A DNA stretch of 64,000 bases from Alopecurus myosuroides (taxonomy: Eukaryota; Streptophyta; Magnoliopsida; Poales; Poaceae), in the NCBI GenBank assembly GCA_028641055.1, contig CM054059.1:431772332-431836331 (forward strand), read 5' to 3'. Shown here in pieces: positions 47,680 through 59,880 of the stretch; the first letter of the stretch is position 1, and the number at the start of each line of letters is the position of its first letter. The notes below the pieces were generated by a model, which saw only the letters and a program-made list of their open reading frames with translations, ran no database searches and was not told where the DNA came from. The translations under genes were made by a program, and so were the position numbers.

Positions 47680-48784
47680 TAAATACTATATTGGCAAGTG
47701 GAATTGCACGATGTAATAGGCAGCAGGTTTTCGGACGTACTCTTTTCCTATCCAGGGCACCTTTGGGGACTGGACGGGTTTTTAATGAGGCGGCTTGCTG
47801 ACCTACATTTTTCATATCAAGTAAAGAGATGGTTATCAAGAAAAGAGATGGTTGTTATCAGTTTTTCATATCAAGTAAAGAGATGGTTATCAAGAAAAGA
47901 GATGGTTGTTATCAGGTTATGTATTCTCAGTACGATGCGTATATCTAGGTCTTAGGGGCTGGTCGCTTAAATAGCACAGTTACAAACTCAAAGACCCGGC
48001 CATGATGCCTATGAGTTATAAGGGCCGATTACTCGCAAACGAGTACGGCTACAATCTTATAACCGGACAAAGAAGTCCAAATTTCTTGGCTACTCTTACT
48101 TAAGCTCGATGTGACTCGCATTAAAGTGGCATGATTTGTTCGCTTACGATGACAGTTAGTCATGAAACCCGACGGGAATTGGCTGGCTACGTCTTCGTAT
48201 TGATGTAACAACATGGTATCCACGCGAAAGCCGGCTTACAGTACAAGACAGTCAAAAGGGTCATCTAAACCACAAGTTATTCAGAGTACAAGGCTGAATA
48301 GCTGGAAACTCAATGACTATTAAGCATAACTTCAAAACTGATGTGAAACAACTCATGGATCTTTGTGAAAATAGCAATAAGCATTTTGTTGCCTTTTCAA
48401 GATCAAGTGTCCTAGGCTCGGCAATCCGGGCCCGGTAGCTTGAAATCTTGCAAAGAACTGGCTTACTTGTATAGTTGCAAAAATCCAAATATCCGAGTCT
48501 TGGGGACTTGGGGACTTCGAAGCAAAATCCGCTCGTCAATACCCATGAGACCCGAAAATTGAGTTTTCACAAAAGGAGCAATACATAAAACCAGATATCG
48601 AGAACAGATGAGCTTAAACTTAAAAAGGTCGGAACAGGCATCGAGTATATCAAGGCCTTAGTGTGCATTACAAAATACTGGTGAAAAAATATCAAAGGTG
48701 CACAGGCGCACCGCCTAAAAAATGACTGTTTCAAAAAGTACGTCGACCGACTGACGCTTAAGAAGAGGCATTGGAAACCATATA
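47680..48784 (+). other. C spacer between pol and antisense gene
   Basis: Non-coding. It contains a perfect or near-perfect 54-bp tandem duplication (47808-47915, unit starting tttttcatatcaag) and a cttggggacttgggg motif (about 48500). Like the B spacer it lies between two convergent coding units. No gene is seen. Confidence 0.6.
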
Positions 48785-51700
48785 TCACTCGGCGCCCATC
48801 TTGGCCTTACCCTTGCCATCATTGGTGGTAGCAGCAACACCCGGATCGGCGGCGCCAGCCCCTGCAGGGGGCGGAACGACTGATGTTGAGGCAGCAGGAG
48901 CAGAGCCGGCTTCAGCTTGTTTCTTGGCAGCCTCCGCCCTTATCGCAGCAGCTTCCTCCTTCCACCGAGCTAGCATGTCATACGGCTCAGGAAGATCCGA
49001 CTTAATTACTTTATCGGCAGAATCATATGCTGGAACAAGTATGTTAACATCCAGTTCATCAGCAATTACGCTGGCCGGGTAACGGACCTCCTTCTGGACG
49101 GCCTGGAAATCCTTTACTGAAAACTTGGATCCGTCAAGCTTGAACTCTGGGAAGCCGCCCATAAGCTTCGCTAACTCGAGCTTGGGGAGATAAGCTTTCG
49201 CAAGTGCGAGCCCCCGGGTCACTCCAACCCGGCAAGATGAGCGCTTCCAGTGCCGAATCCACTCGGGAATAGTGGATAGGGCGTCCAACAGCCTCTTCAG
49301 GTCAACATGTCCTCTACCCGGATACCGTAGCTCGTCAAGGATCCATCTGGTCCCGGCACATAGCTGCCGGATAGCACTCTTTATGGTTTTCAGCTTGGCA
49401 ATGTCATCTTCATCCGGCATGGTTTCGTCCGGGCCTGAAGTAAAATGAAGATATAAGTCGGAAAACTTTTGCTGTTTGTCAAAAGGATAAAACCGGAGAA
49501 GGAAGCATACCAAGCAAAGAACGATAGGTGTCAGATATTTCGACGGAAAGGCTTGTCAGGTCATCTTCGGCTTGGTGAGCCCTTCTTCGGTACTTCTTCA
49601 TTAATTGCCTATTCCTCCTGGCTTCAGCCTCGGCTGCTTCACGTAAAGATATCTCCTTTTCAACGAGCTTGGCGGCGTCCGCAAGTTTCTCCTCGTATTG
49701 AGTCACGAAGGACTGCATGGATGTTAAAAAAGCATTAGTCAGGTAGAAGAGCACAGTTATCAGTCATTGGTATAATAAAAGTACCGAGCAAGTCATGAAT
49801 GAACTCCCTCGGAACTTGGGGACTGGACAGAGGTACAAGCAACATTCATCGAACTTACCTCGTGTTTGGTTATTAAAGACCCCAAGATGTTTTCCTCGTT
49901 AGCCCTTAAGGCGCGCAGGGTTTCTAGCATCTGGGCAAAAGTTAACTCCTCGGAGCGAGTCCCGGAAGAGCCGGCAGCTTGATCATCTGGTAGGGGGGTT
50001 CTCCTTGCATTTGGAGTGGAGACCCGGACAGTCTGAGTGTCCGGGTTGGGAGGGCTCATCCTTGTATCTAGAATTTCTATCTCTTCGTCTACTGGTTCCG
50101 ATAAGGAAGGAGATCCGACGGTTTGGGAAAGTGGATTGTTCAGAGGGCCTTGTTCCCGGTTAGTGGTCGCATCACCACCAGTTGCGGCGTCTGCGTCGTC
50201 AGTCGGCTTCTCCACCTGGAGGTTATCCGTTTTTGTGTTTTCCGGGTCACTGACGGTGACCTGAGCGCTGAAAGAAAGATGAAAAAAGGCAGTTATTAAT
50301 GATGACGGCGGCTCGGATGAAAGTTCGCTAGATGCAAAAAGAAATAGTAAGGCAAAAACTTACCCGGCATTTACGGTGTAATCCGGTGGGAGCTCGCCAC
50401 TGGAAGCAGACGAGGTATTCGCAGGAACCACTAGTGGAACCCGGAATTGCCCGGCACGTGGGTGGTTAGGAGAAGGGTGGCGCTGAGGAGAGTTGGAAGA
50501 ACGAGATGGAGGAGCACTGCCACGAGGGACCGAGGGGGCGGAGATGCCCGGGTTAAGTGGATCTTCACCTGGGGAGCTCCGAGTTACCCTGCGCTTGGCT
50601 GGGAGGGAATCCTTCAAGCATGATGAATTTGATAATTGATGGTTAAGTCGTCGCATGACGTCAAAGGAGTAAGGTTCAGAGGATAATGAGGAAAAAGGAA
50701 CCTTGGACACTGTTCCCCTGCCTTTCCTCTTGGCCCCGACAGTTGCCTCTAGGTCAGACTCGGTTCTCTCCGGGTCGTCTTCATTGTTTCCACCCTCGTC
50801 CTCTAGCCCTGCGAACCGGGTGTGCATTCATTGGAAAAAAGACAGACGAGAGGAAAGTAATGCAAGTAAAAATATGCAGATCCTGAGTGAATACCTTCAC
50901 TATCGTCAGTCGCCTCGTCCTCCTCTTCCGGGTCTCTGGAGGGGGGGAGTGGTTCAACTCTCCAGAAAGGGTCATCAGCCTGAGGTAAAAAGATAAGATT
51001 AAAGGCTTAGAAGCAGTATCGAGTTGAAATGTGGAAACAAGCTATGAGCGCCGGGTATTACCGCTGGAGCTGGATTTTCCCGGGTAAACGGAGGTAACCC
51101 GGTGATGCCCTTTATCGCCTCCAGTTTCTCCGCCAAGAAGCCCTTGATAGTCTTTATAGTATCACCGGTCGCAAAGCTCTTGGTGGAGTAGCGGAGCGCG
51201 TCTGTGGTGTGCCCCGAATACTCGCACATTAATTTGGCGCGAACAGAATTAGGTTGGATTCGGAAATCGACCCAAGTTTTTATTAAATTGAGCCCTAGGA
51301 GGCCCTGGGCTGAGAGAATGGCTATCTTGGCTAGCGAAGGAAGAATTGCCTCCCTGTCTGAGTCTGATGCGAAGGCATTGAAAGACTCGGAGAGCTTGAG
51401 GGGGGCCTCTGAGTAACCCGGCAGCTTCTTTTCGCTGTCGGGGGAGGTATCGTGGCAGTAAAAGAAGGATAGCTGCCAATGTTTAACGTGGGAGTGCAGG
51501 TTGAGGGTTGGCATCAAAGAATTCTTACGGCGTTGGATGGATACCCCGCCGCAAGTGAGAAGCGCTCCATCGCCGCTTTCGCGGCACGGCTTGCACTGGA
51601 ATAACTCAATGAAAAGAGTCAGACTCGGTGGCATGCACAAGTACGACTCAGATAGAACAATGAAGTGGGTAATGTTTAACATGGAGTTAGGCCCTATGTC

Positions 51701-51991
51701 GAACACCCTGAGTCCATAATGATCTAAGACCTCCCTAAAGAAAGGATGACCCGGAGGACGAAATCCCCGGGTCACGTGGTCAACGAAGCAGATTACCTCG
51801 TTTTCTTTGGGGGTGGGACGAGTCTCATTACTCGGGACCCTCCAGTGGATGTCTTTTTGAGAAGGGAGGGTTCCTAATTCGGCTAGCTCGTCCAATTTGG
51901 CTTTGGTGGTTGTGGAACGCCCCCAGTTGGCAGATATGGTTTGGGTGGTCCTCGTCGGAGCCGGTTGTTTTCCTTGTCGCTTGGGAGCCAT
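48785..51991 (-). CDS. C antisense multi-exon gene (Transposase_28-like protein)
   Basis: Six coding exons on the minus strand with consensus junctions: 51991-51062, 50979-50895, 50808-50364, 50267-49859, 49712-49511, 49434-48785. Exon 1 (310 codons) has the same kind of domain as B exon 1 (VICFVDHVTRGFRPP, then FFREVLDHYGLRVFDI). Exons 2-4 are acidic and Ser/Pro-rich. Exon 5 is a probable coiled coil (KLVEKEISLREAAEAEARR). Exon 6 is a globular-looking part with an Ala/Pro tail. I found no stop inside these exons, unlike in B1 and B2, so the frame may be intact. A leader intron is likely (52001-52480). The gene is antisense to pol. This arrangement is known in the Tat lineage as an extra antisense ORF; the role is unknown. 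Confidence 0.75.
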
Positions 51992-52000
51992 GGGGCCAGC

Positions 52001-52480
52001 CTGCAAAACACAAAGAGAAGAGGCGTGTGAAATAAGACCCGGGAATACTGAGACATCCGAGTACAAAGATATCAAGAAGGTGCGAAGCCGAGAACTGTCC
52101 GGGTATTGAGCACACTTGTGAAATTGTTGGTCACTTACGTAGGGAAAAGTATTCGGGGATGACGGATGGTTGCCCATATTTATATCGCAAATGAAATGGC
52201 TGGAAAAGGAGGGTTTTTCCGGGTGTTAATGCAATAAGCGGAAAATTGAGGAGGAACGGATCTAGATGGAAATGCTTGCGGATGATTTTTAAGTAAAATT
52301 GGTAATCAATGAGGGTTGGAGGATCATTTGTGACTATAGGGCAGATGATTAAAGGAGTTGGCAAGCCTCGAGTCGATCTAATTTGGTGCAATCGGACAAA
52401 TGATTTGCGGGTTGACCTAGATCCGATCTTGGATAAATTGAAAGTTGTGAGGATTAATTGACTGGTTGCGAGGAGCTTAC
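52001..52480 (-). other. Probable leader intron of the C antisense gene
   Basis: The donor CCCCG|GTAAGC at 52481/52480 and acceptor TTTTGCAG|GC at 52001-52002 (minus strand) lie 9 nt upstream of the ATG at 51991. Splicing is inferred. Confidence 0.5.
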
Positions 52481-52720
52481 CGGGGAGATTGGAGTCTAAT
52501 ACGATGGTGACGGGTGGCGTGGCTCGAATAAGAGAAGCGGAGGAGCAACGGTGACACTTGACGGTGGCGTAAGGCGACTCAAGGGCGGGCGCGGCCGCTG
52601 GTGATCTTGCGTTGGTGACAGGTGCGAGCTCCTTGCGGTGGTGTTGCGAGGATGTTGGGAGCAAGGAAGAAGAGGGGAAGTTATGGCGTGGTGAGAGGTT
52701 TAGGGTTGCCCATTAAGTAC

Positions 52721-52730
52721 TATTTATAAA
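52721..52730 (-). promoter_or_regulatory. TATA box of the C antisense gene
   Basis: TTTATAAATA on the minus strand, about 240 bp upstream of the leader-intron donor and 730 bp upstream of the ATG. It is comparable with the B1 and B2 antisense TATA boxes. Confidence 0.5.
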
Positions 52731-53105
52731 GCAAGGGTGAGCCTATCCTAACGGCCAGTAGCCGGAAACCGCGGGGTAAAGGTTATCAGCGAAGATCTTG
52801 CGAGATATGCGTCGAATATTGGGCGAGGCATTGGGACAGAAGAAGGAAAGGATTTGCCCCGTAATGACGGGACTGATTATCGAGCATGAGATCTTGGCAT
52901 TTTTGTTGTAGTCTGGACCTGGGAATTTGAACCTAAATGTCTGGAGGCCAAATCCGGGTTATCACATGGCCACCATGGAGTGAGGCCTAGCCGAATATCA
53001 AAACATCTTAACCCGGTCTTCATACGCCCGTATGATCGATATCTTTGCAGGGAATAGCAAGCGCTTCAAGGAGATCCATGAAGCCCAGGCTATTCTGGGG
53101 ACTAC
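52731..53105 (+). other. C region between antisense promoter and 3' LTR
   Basis: I see no coding sequence. It ends ctattctggggactac before the 3' LTR, a weak purine tract containing the GGGGACT motif. Confidence 0.5.
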
Positions 53106-53585
53106 TGACAGGGGGATGCTAACCCGGTATGCCAAGCTCTGAGGAAATAACCCGGCCCGAAGGATGGCGTGCAGGATTCGGCTAAGGATAAAGAAGCTTG
53201 TGGAGGCCCAAACTTGTGGGCTTAACGGCCCGGGTTATGGGCTATTGTAAAGGAAAGTTATGGTTAGTGCGTCGTGTTCCTGTAGGATCCGGAATATGCC
53301 TTGCCGAATAAGTTAGGGGGTACGGGTGCTTTATAAACCGACCCTCAGGTATAGTTTTAGAGAGAGATCTAAGAACCCTAGCAATATCGTGTGATATCGA
53401 GTATCCAGTGTAAACCCTAATCGAGTTATTGTATCGAGAATAGAGATCCGGCGACTTCGATTGCCGGCTGTCAGATCAAGTTGTACCATGTCTTCCCTTG
53501 AGCTAAACCCTCTCCCGAACGCCTGTGTCGACTTGCCCCAAGATCAGTTACCCCTGGTAACATCTGCCGTGATTATCCCACGACA
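53106..53585 (+). repeat. C 3' LTR (480 bp)
   Basis: Same as 42942-43421 apart from about 3 substitutions (two near offset 160, one near offset 355). Followed by the TCGGA target duplication. Confidence 0.95.
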
Positions 53586-54754
53586 TCGGATCTCATGCTC
53601 CAATTGGCCCAGTTCCGGAGGGTCGAAGAGCGGCACGCTGCTGACGAGGAGTCATGGAAGAGGAAGCTGCAATCGCTACTCTGCGACCTGAACAGTAAGT
53701 TCTCGTATCTTTGTGCCTCCCTGTTTCCTTCTTCTTCTCTGTTGACCGATTTGCATCTCTTTGCTGCTTTCTTTTCTAATCTTTTTTGATAGCATTTTCA
53801 GAAATCTTCCCCGATCTCTGCTCAGCTTGCAAACCTGCCCTGTCAAAGGCCCAAGATGTTCGAGTAGAGAAGGGGCTACCCATGGATACCAAGGCCTCGA
53901 TTGAGGACAGCTTTACGAACATGCAGGGTCAGCTTCAGCGCCTTAAGGGCTTGGGCACGGACTTAACGTCTGTTGCCTTCAAACTTCATGCATTGTTCTG
54001 GCCCCAAGATCCCTTGCCCTCAACTATCCGCGCGCTTGCCGAGAAGCTGAATGGCGTTAAAGCCGAGCTGAAGAAGTGGCGAGCATCCGGAGCTCGGGCA
54101 GGCGCTGACATGCTGCTCCTCTTCATCTGTAGCTGGTACGAGAACCTAAATCTCAATACCATCCTCGAGATGCGCCGGGATTCAAAGTGGGAGAAGGATC
54201 CCGAGTGCGTGGCTCGCCGCCAGGCAGTCGCGTGGGAGATCGCCTCCTATGCAGATACCGCTCGCTTCATCGATGGCCTCACCGAGCCCGACACGGATGT
54301 GGAAGACGAGGGCGAAGACGAGGATGAAGACGATGACGAGGAGGCCACTGAGTCAGACGGGCTGAGCTTCTTCGATAGCCCTGGCGCTGATGACAAGTCC
54401 GGGAAGGGGAAAGGCGCGGTCATCGCGGATAGCGACGAGGAAGCCGAAAGCGAGAAGATGACCATCGACACCGCGGCACTTGAGTTCGGCACTTCATCAG
54501 GCGCGGCCCTTGACGACACGGCGCTACTCCGCACCCAATCTGCTGCCTCCACTTCGGCGACAGACCTCATCTCGGTGGCCACAGCCACTTCTGATCAGGC
54601 TGCCACCAACCCAGAAGCGGATGCCGCGAAGTCCGATGTCGCCAACCCGGAAGCTGACGCTGCCAAGGCCAACTCCGAAGCTGATGTCGTCAAGGCCAAC
54701 ACCGAAGCTGATGCCGCCAAGGACAACACCGAAGATGCTGCTACCTCCACCTGA
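53586..54754 (+). pseudogene. B2 antisense gene, end of exon 7 and exon 8
   Basis: Exon 7 resumes after C (53591-53694: LMLQLAQFRRVEERHAADEE, matching B1 LMLQLATARQVEDRHIADEE). Exon 8 is 53802-54754, with the conserved ICSWYENLNLNTI block, an acidic run at about 54300-54350 and an Ala/Asp repeat tail (NPEADAAKS-like units). It ends at a stop shared in position with B1. This part is open, but the gene is broken upstream by C and by nonsense changes. Confidence 0.85.
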
Positions 54755-55376
54755 TTATGTCCTGCAACACTTATGCTCGAGATTTTTATCAAATCCCCGG
54801 AATGCCGGGTGCAGATGTACTGAACAATTATCCTTAGTAATTTGAGCAGTTTTTTGTTGATGCCGGGTTGCGTTATCATGCGAGTCCCCGAGTTGCATTT
54901 TTCATCCACCCTTCCTTTTTATCTCAGCTCTTACCTGCAACTTGTTGCTTTTTGGTATTCGAGTCACAAGAGTTCAAAGTTGGAGTTTCAAATACTTAGC
55001 CGCTTGGGAACAGTCATAGTAACGCTACCCACCACATAGCCGAAAAAGTTAACAACAGACAGTAAAAAACACTCTATTCGGTTGCCACACGCGTCCTTCC
55101 CTTTGCTATTTTTCATGTGTTCATTGACTCTTTGGCTTGTTCTCTGGCTTGCCATGAAGCCGGTTTGCGGACAGCAGCAGAGTCGCAGAGTGTCCGGTGA
55201 GTATAAACACACTACTTTGTATGCTTTTGAAACTCTAAGCGTAGCAACCGAGTAGACAAAGATATAGCAGAATAGAAACACTTAGAGCAATTTTGGACGA
55301 GGGCAGTCCCCGAGTTCAATTTCAGATTGCAGAGTAGGAGTTTAACTCGGATAAGAGAATACATACACACTTTTGC
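54755..55376 (-). other. B2 spacer between antisense gene and pol
   Basis: Non-coding. It aligns with 15224-15887 of B1, with cagtccccgagtt motifs (for example about 55303). It should hold the ends of two convergent units. No gene is seen. Confidence 0.6.
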
Positions 55377-56764
55377 TCATGAATGAAAGCGACGAAGTAG
55401 AGCTGCATTCCAAGGGCGTTTGGATTCCTCCCCAGCTTTATCCGACCTGTTCTTCTGTGATGGTTGCGCATCTACAAGGTAGTATGCATCATTGTGTAGA
55501 GCCTTGCTCACAATGAACGGCCCTTCCCATGAAGGGGATAGCTTGTGCATCCGGCCGTGCGCTGCACGAGCCTAAGGACCATGTCTCCTTCTCGGAAAAC
55601 CCTAGGGTTTACTTTTCGGCTATGATAACGCCTCAGGTTTTGCTGGTAAACAGCTGAACGTGACAGAGTAAGCTCTCTTGCTTCTTCTAGCAGGTCAACG
55701 TCGTCTTCTCGAGCTTCTCTCGCCTCCGCCTCAGTGTAGAGGGTTACTCGGGGGGAGTCATGCTCTAAGTCGATTGGCAACACGGCCTCAGCCCCGTAAA
55801 CCAAGAAGAATGGCGTGTAGCCGGTTGACCGGTTAGGGGTAGTCCTTAGACTCCACAACACCGCTGGCAACTCGTCTATCCAACACCCTGGTGTTTTCAG
55901 CAGCGGCTCAATCAGCCTTGGCTTTATGCCTGCAAGCACCATGCCATTTGCTCTTTCCACCCGCCCATTGGACGCGGGATGCGCGACGGGCGCGACATCT
56001 AGTCGGATGTGCTTATCTCTGCAGAATCTCACCATGGCTCCCTCAGCAAAGTTAGTGCCGTTATCTGTGATGATGCTGTGAGGGTAGTCGTATCTCAGGA
56101 TCACATCCTTCAGGAAACTCACAGCAGTAGCTCCATCACACTTCCGAATAGGCTTCACTTCAATCCACTTGGTGAATTTATCAACCATGACCAAAATGTG
56201 CGTCATGTTGCCTCTGGCCGGTTTGAAAGGACCAACCATATCCAGACACCAAACAGCAAATGGCCAAGTGATGGGAATTGTTTTCAACTCGGAAGCAGGC
56301 ATGTGGATCTTACTTGCGAACCTCTGGCAGCCATTGCATTTCCTCACGATATCTTCAGCTTGCTTCAAAGCAGTGAGCCAGAAGAAGCCATGCCGAAAAG
56401 CCTTCTTGACTAGATCCCGAGAAGAGGCGTGATGCCCGCATTCCCCTTGGTGTATTTCCACCAGAATCTCTTCTCCTTCTTCCGGTTCCACACAACGTTG
56501 CAACACGCCAGTGGCACTTCTTTTATGCAGCACTTCTCTGAAGATGGTGTAGCCCTTGGATCTTCTCTGAATCTGCCTTGCGGTAACCTCATCATCTGGA
56601 AGGGTGCCGTCCTTGAGAAAGGATAATATGGGCATGGCCCAACTCGGCGTCTCCCGTGCGGGAAACATTGGTTCGTCCACTTCCATTGGGACAGCCACTG
56701 CTGCGTCTTTTTCTGGATTGGGGTTGACCCTCTGCAGCCCCGAACGGTTTGCAAGTACTTCTTC

Positions 56765-56915
56765 AAGGAATGCGACAGTCCCCGAGCTGAGGGTGGCAGT
56801 CCCCGAGTAAGGAGGAGCAGTCCCCGAGTAGGAAAGGGCAGTCCCTGAGTAGGGAGGGGCAGTCCCCGGGTTGCAGGCGCCAGTCCCCGGGATGGAGACT
56901 GCTGTCCCCGGGTCC
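56765..56915 (-). repeat. In-frame 21-bp minisatellite in B2 pol linker (7 units)
   Basis: Units on + read agtccccgagtagggaggggc and the like; on the coding strand they give SGTAPPY or PGTAVSI heptads. B1 has five units in the same place. Confidence 0.85.
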
Positions 56916-59739
56916 TCTTTTGCACCTTCCCAGTCAATCTCCATTGGAACTGCTTCTTCATTAGGCAGAGAAGGAACGAAAATGGACTCCGAGTTGGGGG
57001 TTGGCTTGATGGATGGCTTTCTCAAATGCTCCAAGGCAATCCCAGCCGGGATGTACTGCCGAGAAGATCCCAACTTGGACAGCTCATCAGCTGCTTCATT
57101 CTCTGCTCGGTGGATGTGTTGGAACTCGCAACCCTCAAAGAATCCTGTCATGGTTTGGACCAGGAAGCGGTATGACGCCATGTTGGCATCCAGAGCATCC
57201 CAGGTGCCAGAAACCTGCTGCACGACTAGATCCGAGTCTCCATAGCATATGATGTGCTGCACACCAACTTTTTTTGCTACCTTCAAACCGTGTACCACGG
57301 CCTCGTACTCTGCAACATTGTTGGATGCCTTGAAGTGGATTTGCAGCACATACTTGAGTTGATCTCGCTTGGGTGACGTAAGCACCACGCCAGCACCAAG
57401 GCCCTCCTTCATCTTGGATCCATCAAAGTGCATCTTCCAGTAGTTGGATACCGGAGTAGGAGGCTCATATAGCACCTCAGCCCAATCCTCCAGAAATTCT
57501 GCCAGGATCTGAGACTTGATGGCTTCTCTTCTCGCATACGCGGGAGCGTACGCGGCCAGCTCGATTTCCCACTTGGCTACTCTGCCACTCGCTTCCTTGT
57601 TGCCCATGATATTCGAGATGGGAGCTGAGCTCACCACTGTGATGGGGTGTTCTTGGAAGTAGTGCTTCAGCTTCTTGGCGCCCAGATACACGCCGTAAGT
57701 CATCTTCTGGTAGTGAGGGTAGTTCTGTTTGGAGCTGGACAACACCTCACTGAGATAATATACCGGCCTCTGCACACTTTTGCCTTCCTCTTCTCGCTCA
57801 ACCACGATCACCACGCTTACCACTCGATTGGTAGCCGCAATGTATAGCAGCATTGGCTCCTTGGGTAGCGGACTAGCCAGGATGGGAGCGCTACCCAGCA
57901 TTGCCTTTAGCTCTTTGAATGCCACATCCGCTTGCGGGGTCCAGATGAACTTGTCGCTTTTCTTCATCAATTGATACAAAGGCAAGGCCTTCTCGCCCAT
58001 CCTGCCAAAGAAACGGCTCAGAGATGCCAAGCAACCAGTGAATTTTTACACATCCTTCAGGGATCTCGGCAAAGACATGCTCTCAATAGCTTTTATCTTC
58101 GAAGGATTGGCCTCAATGCCCCGACTGGATAACAAGAAGCCGAGTAGCTTGCCAGCCGGGATGCCAAATGTGCATTTACTCGGGTTCAGCTCCATCTTAT
58201 ACTTGCGCAAGTTAGCGAAAGTTTCCTCAAGGTCACTAAGCAGAGTATGTGTTTTATTTGTTTTGATGACAATGTCATCTACGTACACCTGCACATTTTT
58301 GCCGAGTTGGCCATGCAAGCATTTCTGCATGCATCTCTGATAAGTGGCACCCGCATTCCGCAACCCGAAACACATGACACGATAGCAATAAGCCCCGTAC
58401 GGGGTAGTGAAAGCAGTCTTTATTTGATCAGCAGGATTGAGAGCTATCTGGTGAAAACCAGAGTAGGCATCTATGAAAGACAACAGTTCACAACCAGCAG
58501 TGGAATCGATCACCTGATCGATGCGAGGTAGCGGAAAAGGATCCTTGGGGCATGCCTTGTTCAGGTCGGTGTAGTCGACGCACATGCGCCATGCGGTAGC
58601 GGCCTTGGGGTCCTCCTTCTTCTTCTCAACCATAACCGGGTTGGCTAGCCAATCCAGATGAAGCACCTCCATGATGAAATTGCTTATCAGCAACTTGGTG
58701 ATCTGGTCACCGATGGCCTTCCTTCTTTCATCTCCGAAGCGGCACATAGCCTGCTTCACTGGTTTGGCGTCAGGACGCACATGTAGCGAGTGCTCAACCA
58801 ACTCCCTCGGGACACCTGGCAGATCTTCATTGGACCAGGCGAACACGTCCCGATTCTCACGGAGGAAGTGGATGAGCTCGCTTTCCTATTTCTCCCCCAA
58901 CCCGGAGCCAATGATAGCAACTCGGTCGGGAAACTCAGGGTCAACCTGGATCTTCTTTGTTTCCTGAGATGCCTGGAACGCCGTCCCGTGCTGGGAACTC
59001 GGCATGCCAGGCGCACCAGCTTGCGCGGATTGCGCCATAGCCACCACCTCGTACATCTTTTTCTTCTCGACATCGATCACCATGGACTCCGCCAACTGAG
59101 AACCAGCAGAGGCACACTCCATAGACTTCTTGTAATCACCAGAGATGGTAATCACGCCATTGGGACCAGGGATCTTCATCTTCAGATATGCAGTGTGGGT
59201 AGAGGCCATGAACTTGCTCAGAGCAGGCCTGCCGAGTAGGGCATGGTAGGGGCTCTGATGATCCACCACCTCGAACTGCAGGCTCTCTGTGCGGCAGTTC
59301 TCCCTGGTGCCGAATAGCACGTCTATCCATACTCGGACAATCGGATTGCAAGATACTCCTGGCACAATGCCATGGAAAGTGGTCTTTCTAGGTAGCAGCA
59401 TGTTCTCGGCCATACCAAGCTTCTCAAGAGTGTCTCTGTACACGATGTTGATGCTGCTGCCGTTGTCAACTAGTACCTTGCTGAACCTCACGTTCTTCTC
59501 GGGACCCAAGAAGGTAGGATCCAGCACCAAGGCGTAGCTACCCGGGTTGGGCATCACCTTAGGATGATCCGCTCTGGACCACGTGATCTCTTGGTTGCAC
59601 CAATGCATATAGTGAGGAACAGCAGGGATCACAGCGTTGACCTCCATGGCACGCCTGTGCTGAGACTTCTTGTCGACAGGCTCAGAGGTGAAGATCATGT
59701 AGCTCTCGTGGTGCTCCTGGTACCGATTGCGGTCTCTAC

Positions 59740-59880
59740 CACCATTGTTCCCGTTGTTGTTGTTACCTTGGTTGTTGTTGTTGCTGCCTCTGTTGTTGTT
59801 GCGGGTGTAGTAGTAGTTGTTGTTGTTGTTGCGGTAGCCATCGTTGTTGAAGTGGCGGTTGGCTCCTAAAGCCACCTGGT
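59740..59880 (-). repeat. Asn-codon trinucleotide-rich stretch in B2 gag
   Basis: Runs of gtt/gtn triplets on + encode an Asn/Gly/Tyr-rich, low-complexity linker between the zinc knuckle and the protease. Confidence 0.8.

Larger units (their letters stand above)
42942..53585 (+). mobile_element. Element C: Tat-lineage Gypsy element lacking gag capsid
   Basis: 10,644 bp, LTRs 42942-43421 and 53106-53585 (480 bp each, about 3 differences), TSD TCGGA (42937-42941 and 53586-53590), Lys-tRNA primer site, pol on +, and an antisense multi-exon gene on - before the 3' LTR. Only about 300 bp lie between the primer site and the protease region, so the gag capsid region is missing. Pol has one stop. 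Insertion was very recent despite these defects, so proteins must have come from elsewhere. Confidence 0.95.

Noticed and set aside
52131..52664. 177-codon minus-strand ORF upstream of the C antisense gene
   Set aside because: It covers the leader and leader intron with good splice sites inside it, and has no recognisable domain.
15888..54754. B1 and B2 as one large inverted duplication of the locus
   Set aside because: Sequence divergence, different repeat unit numbers, different nonsense changes and separate LTR junctions show two independent insertions of one family.
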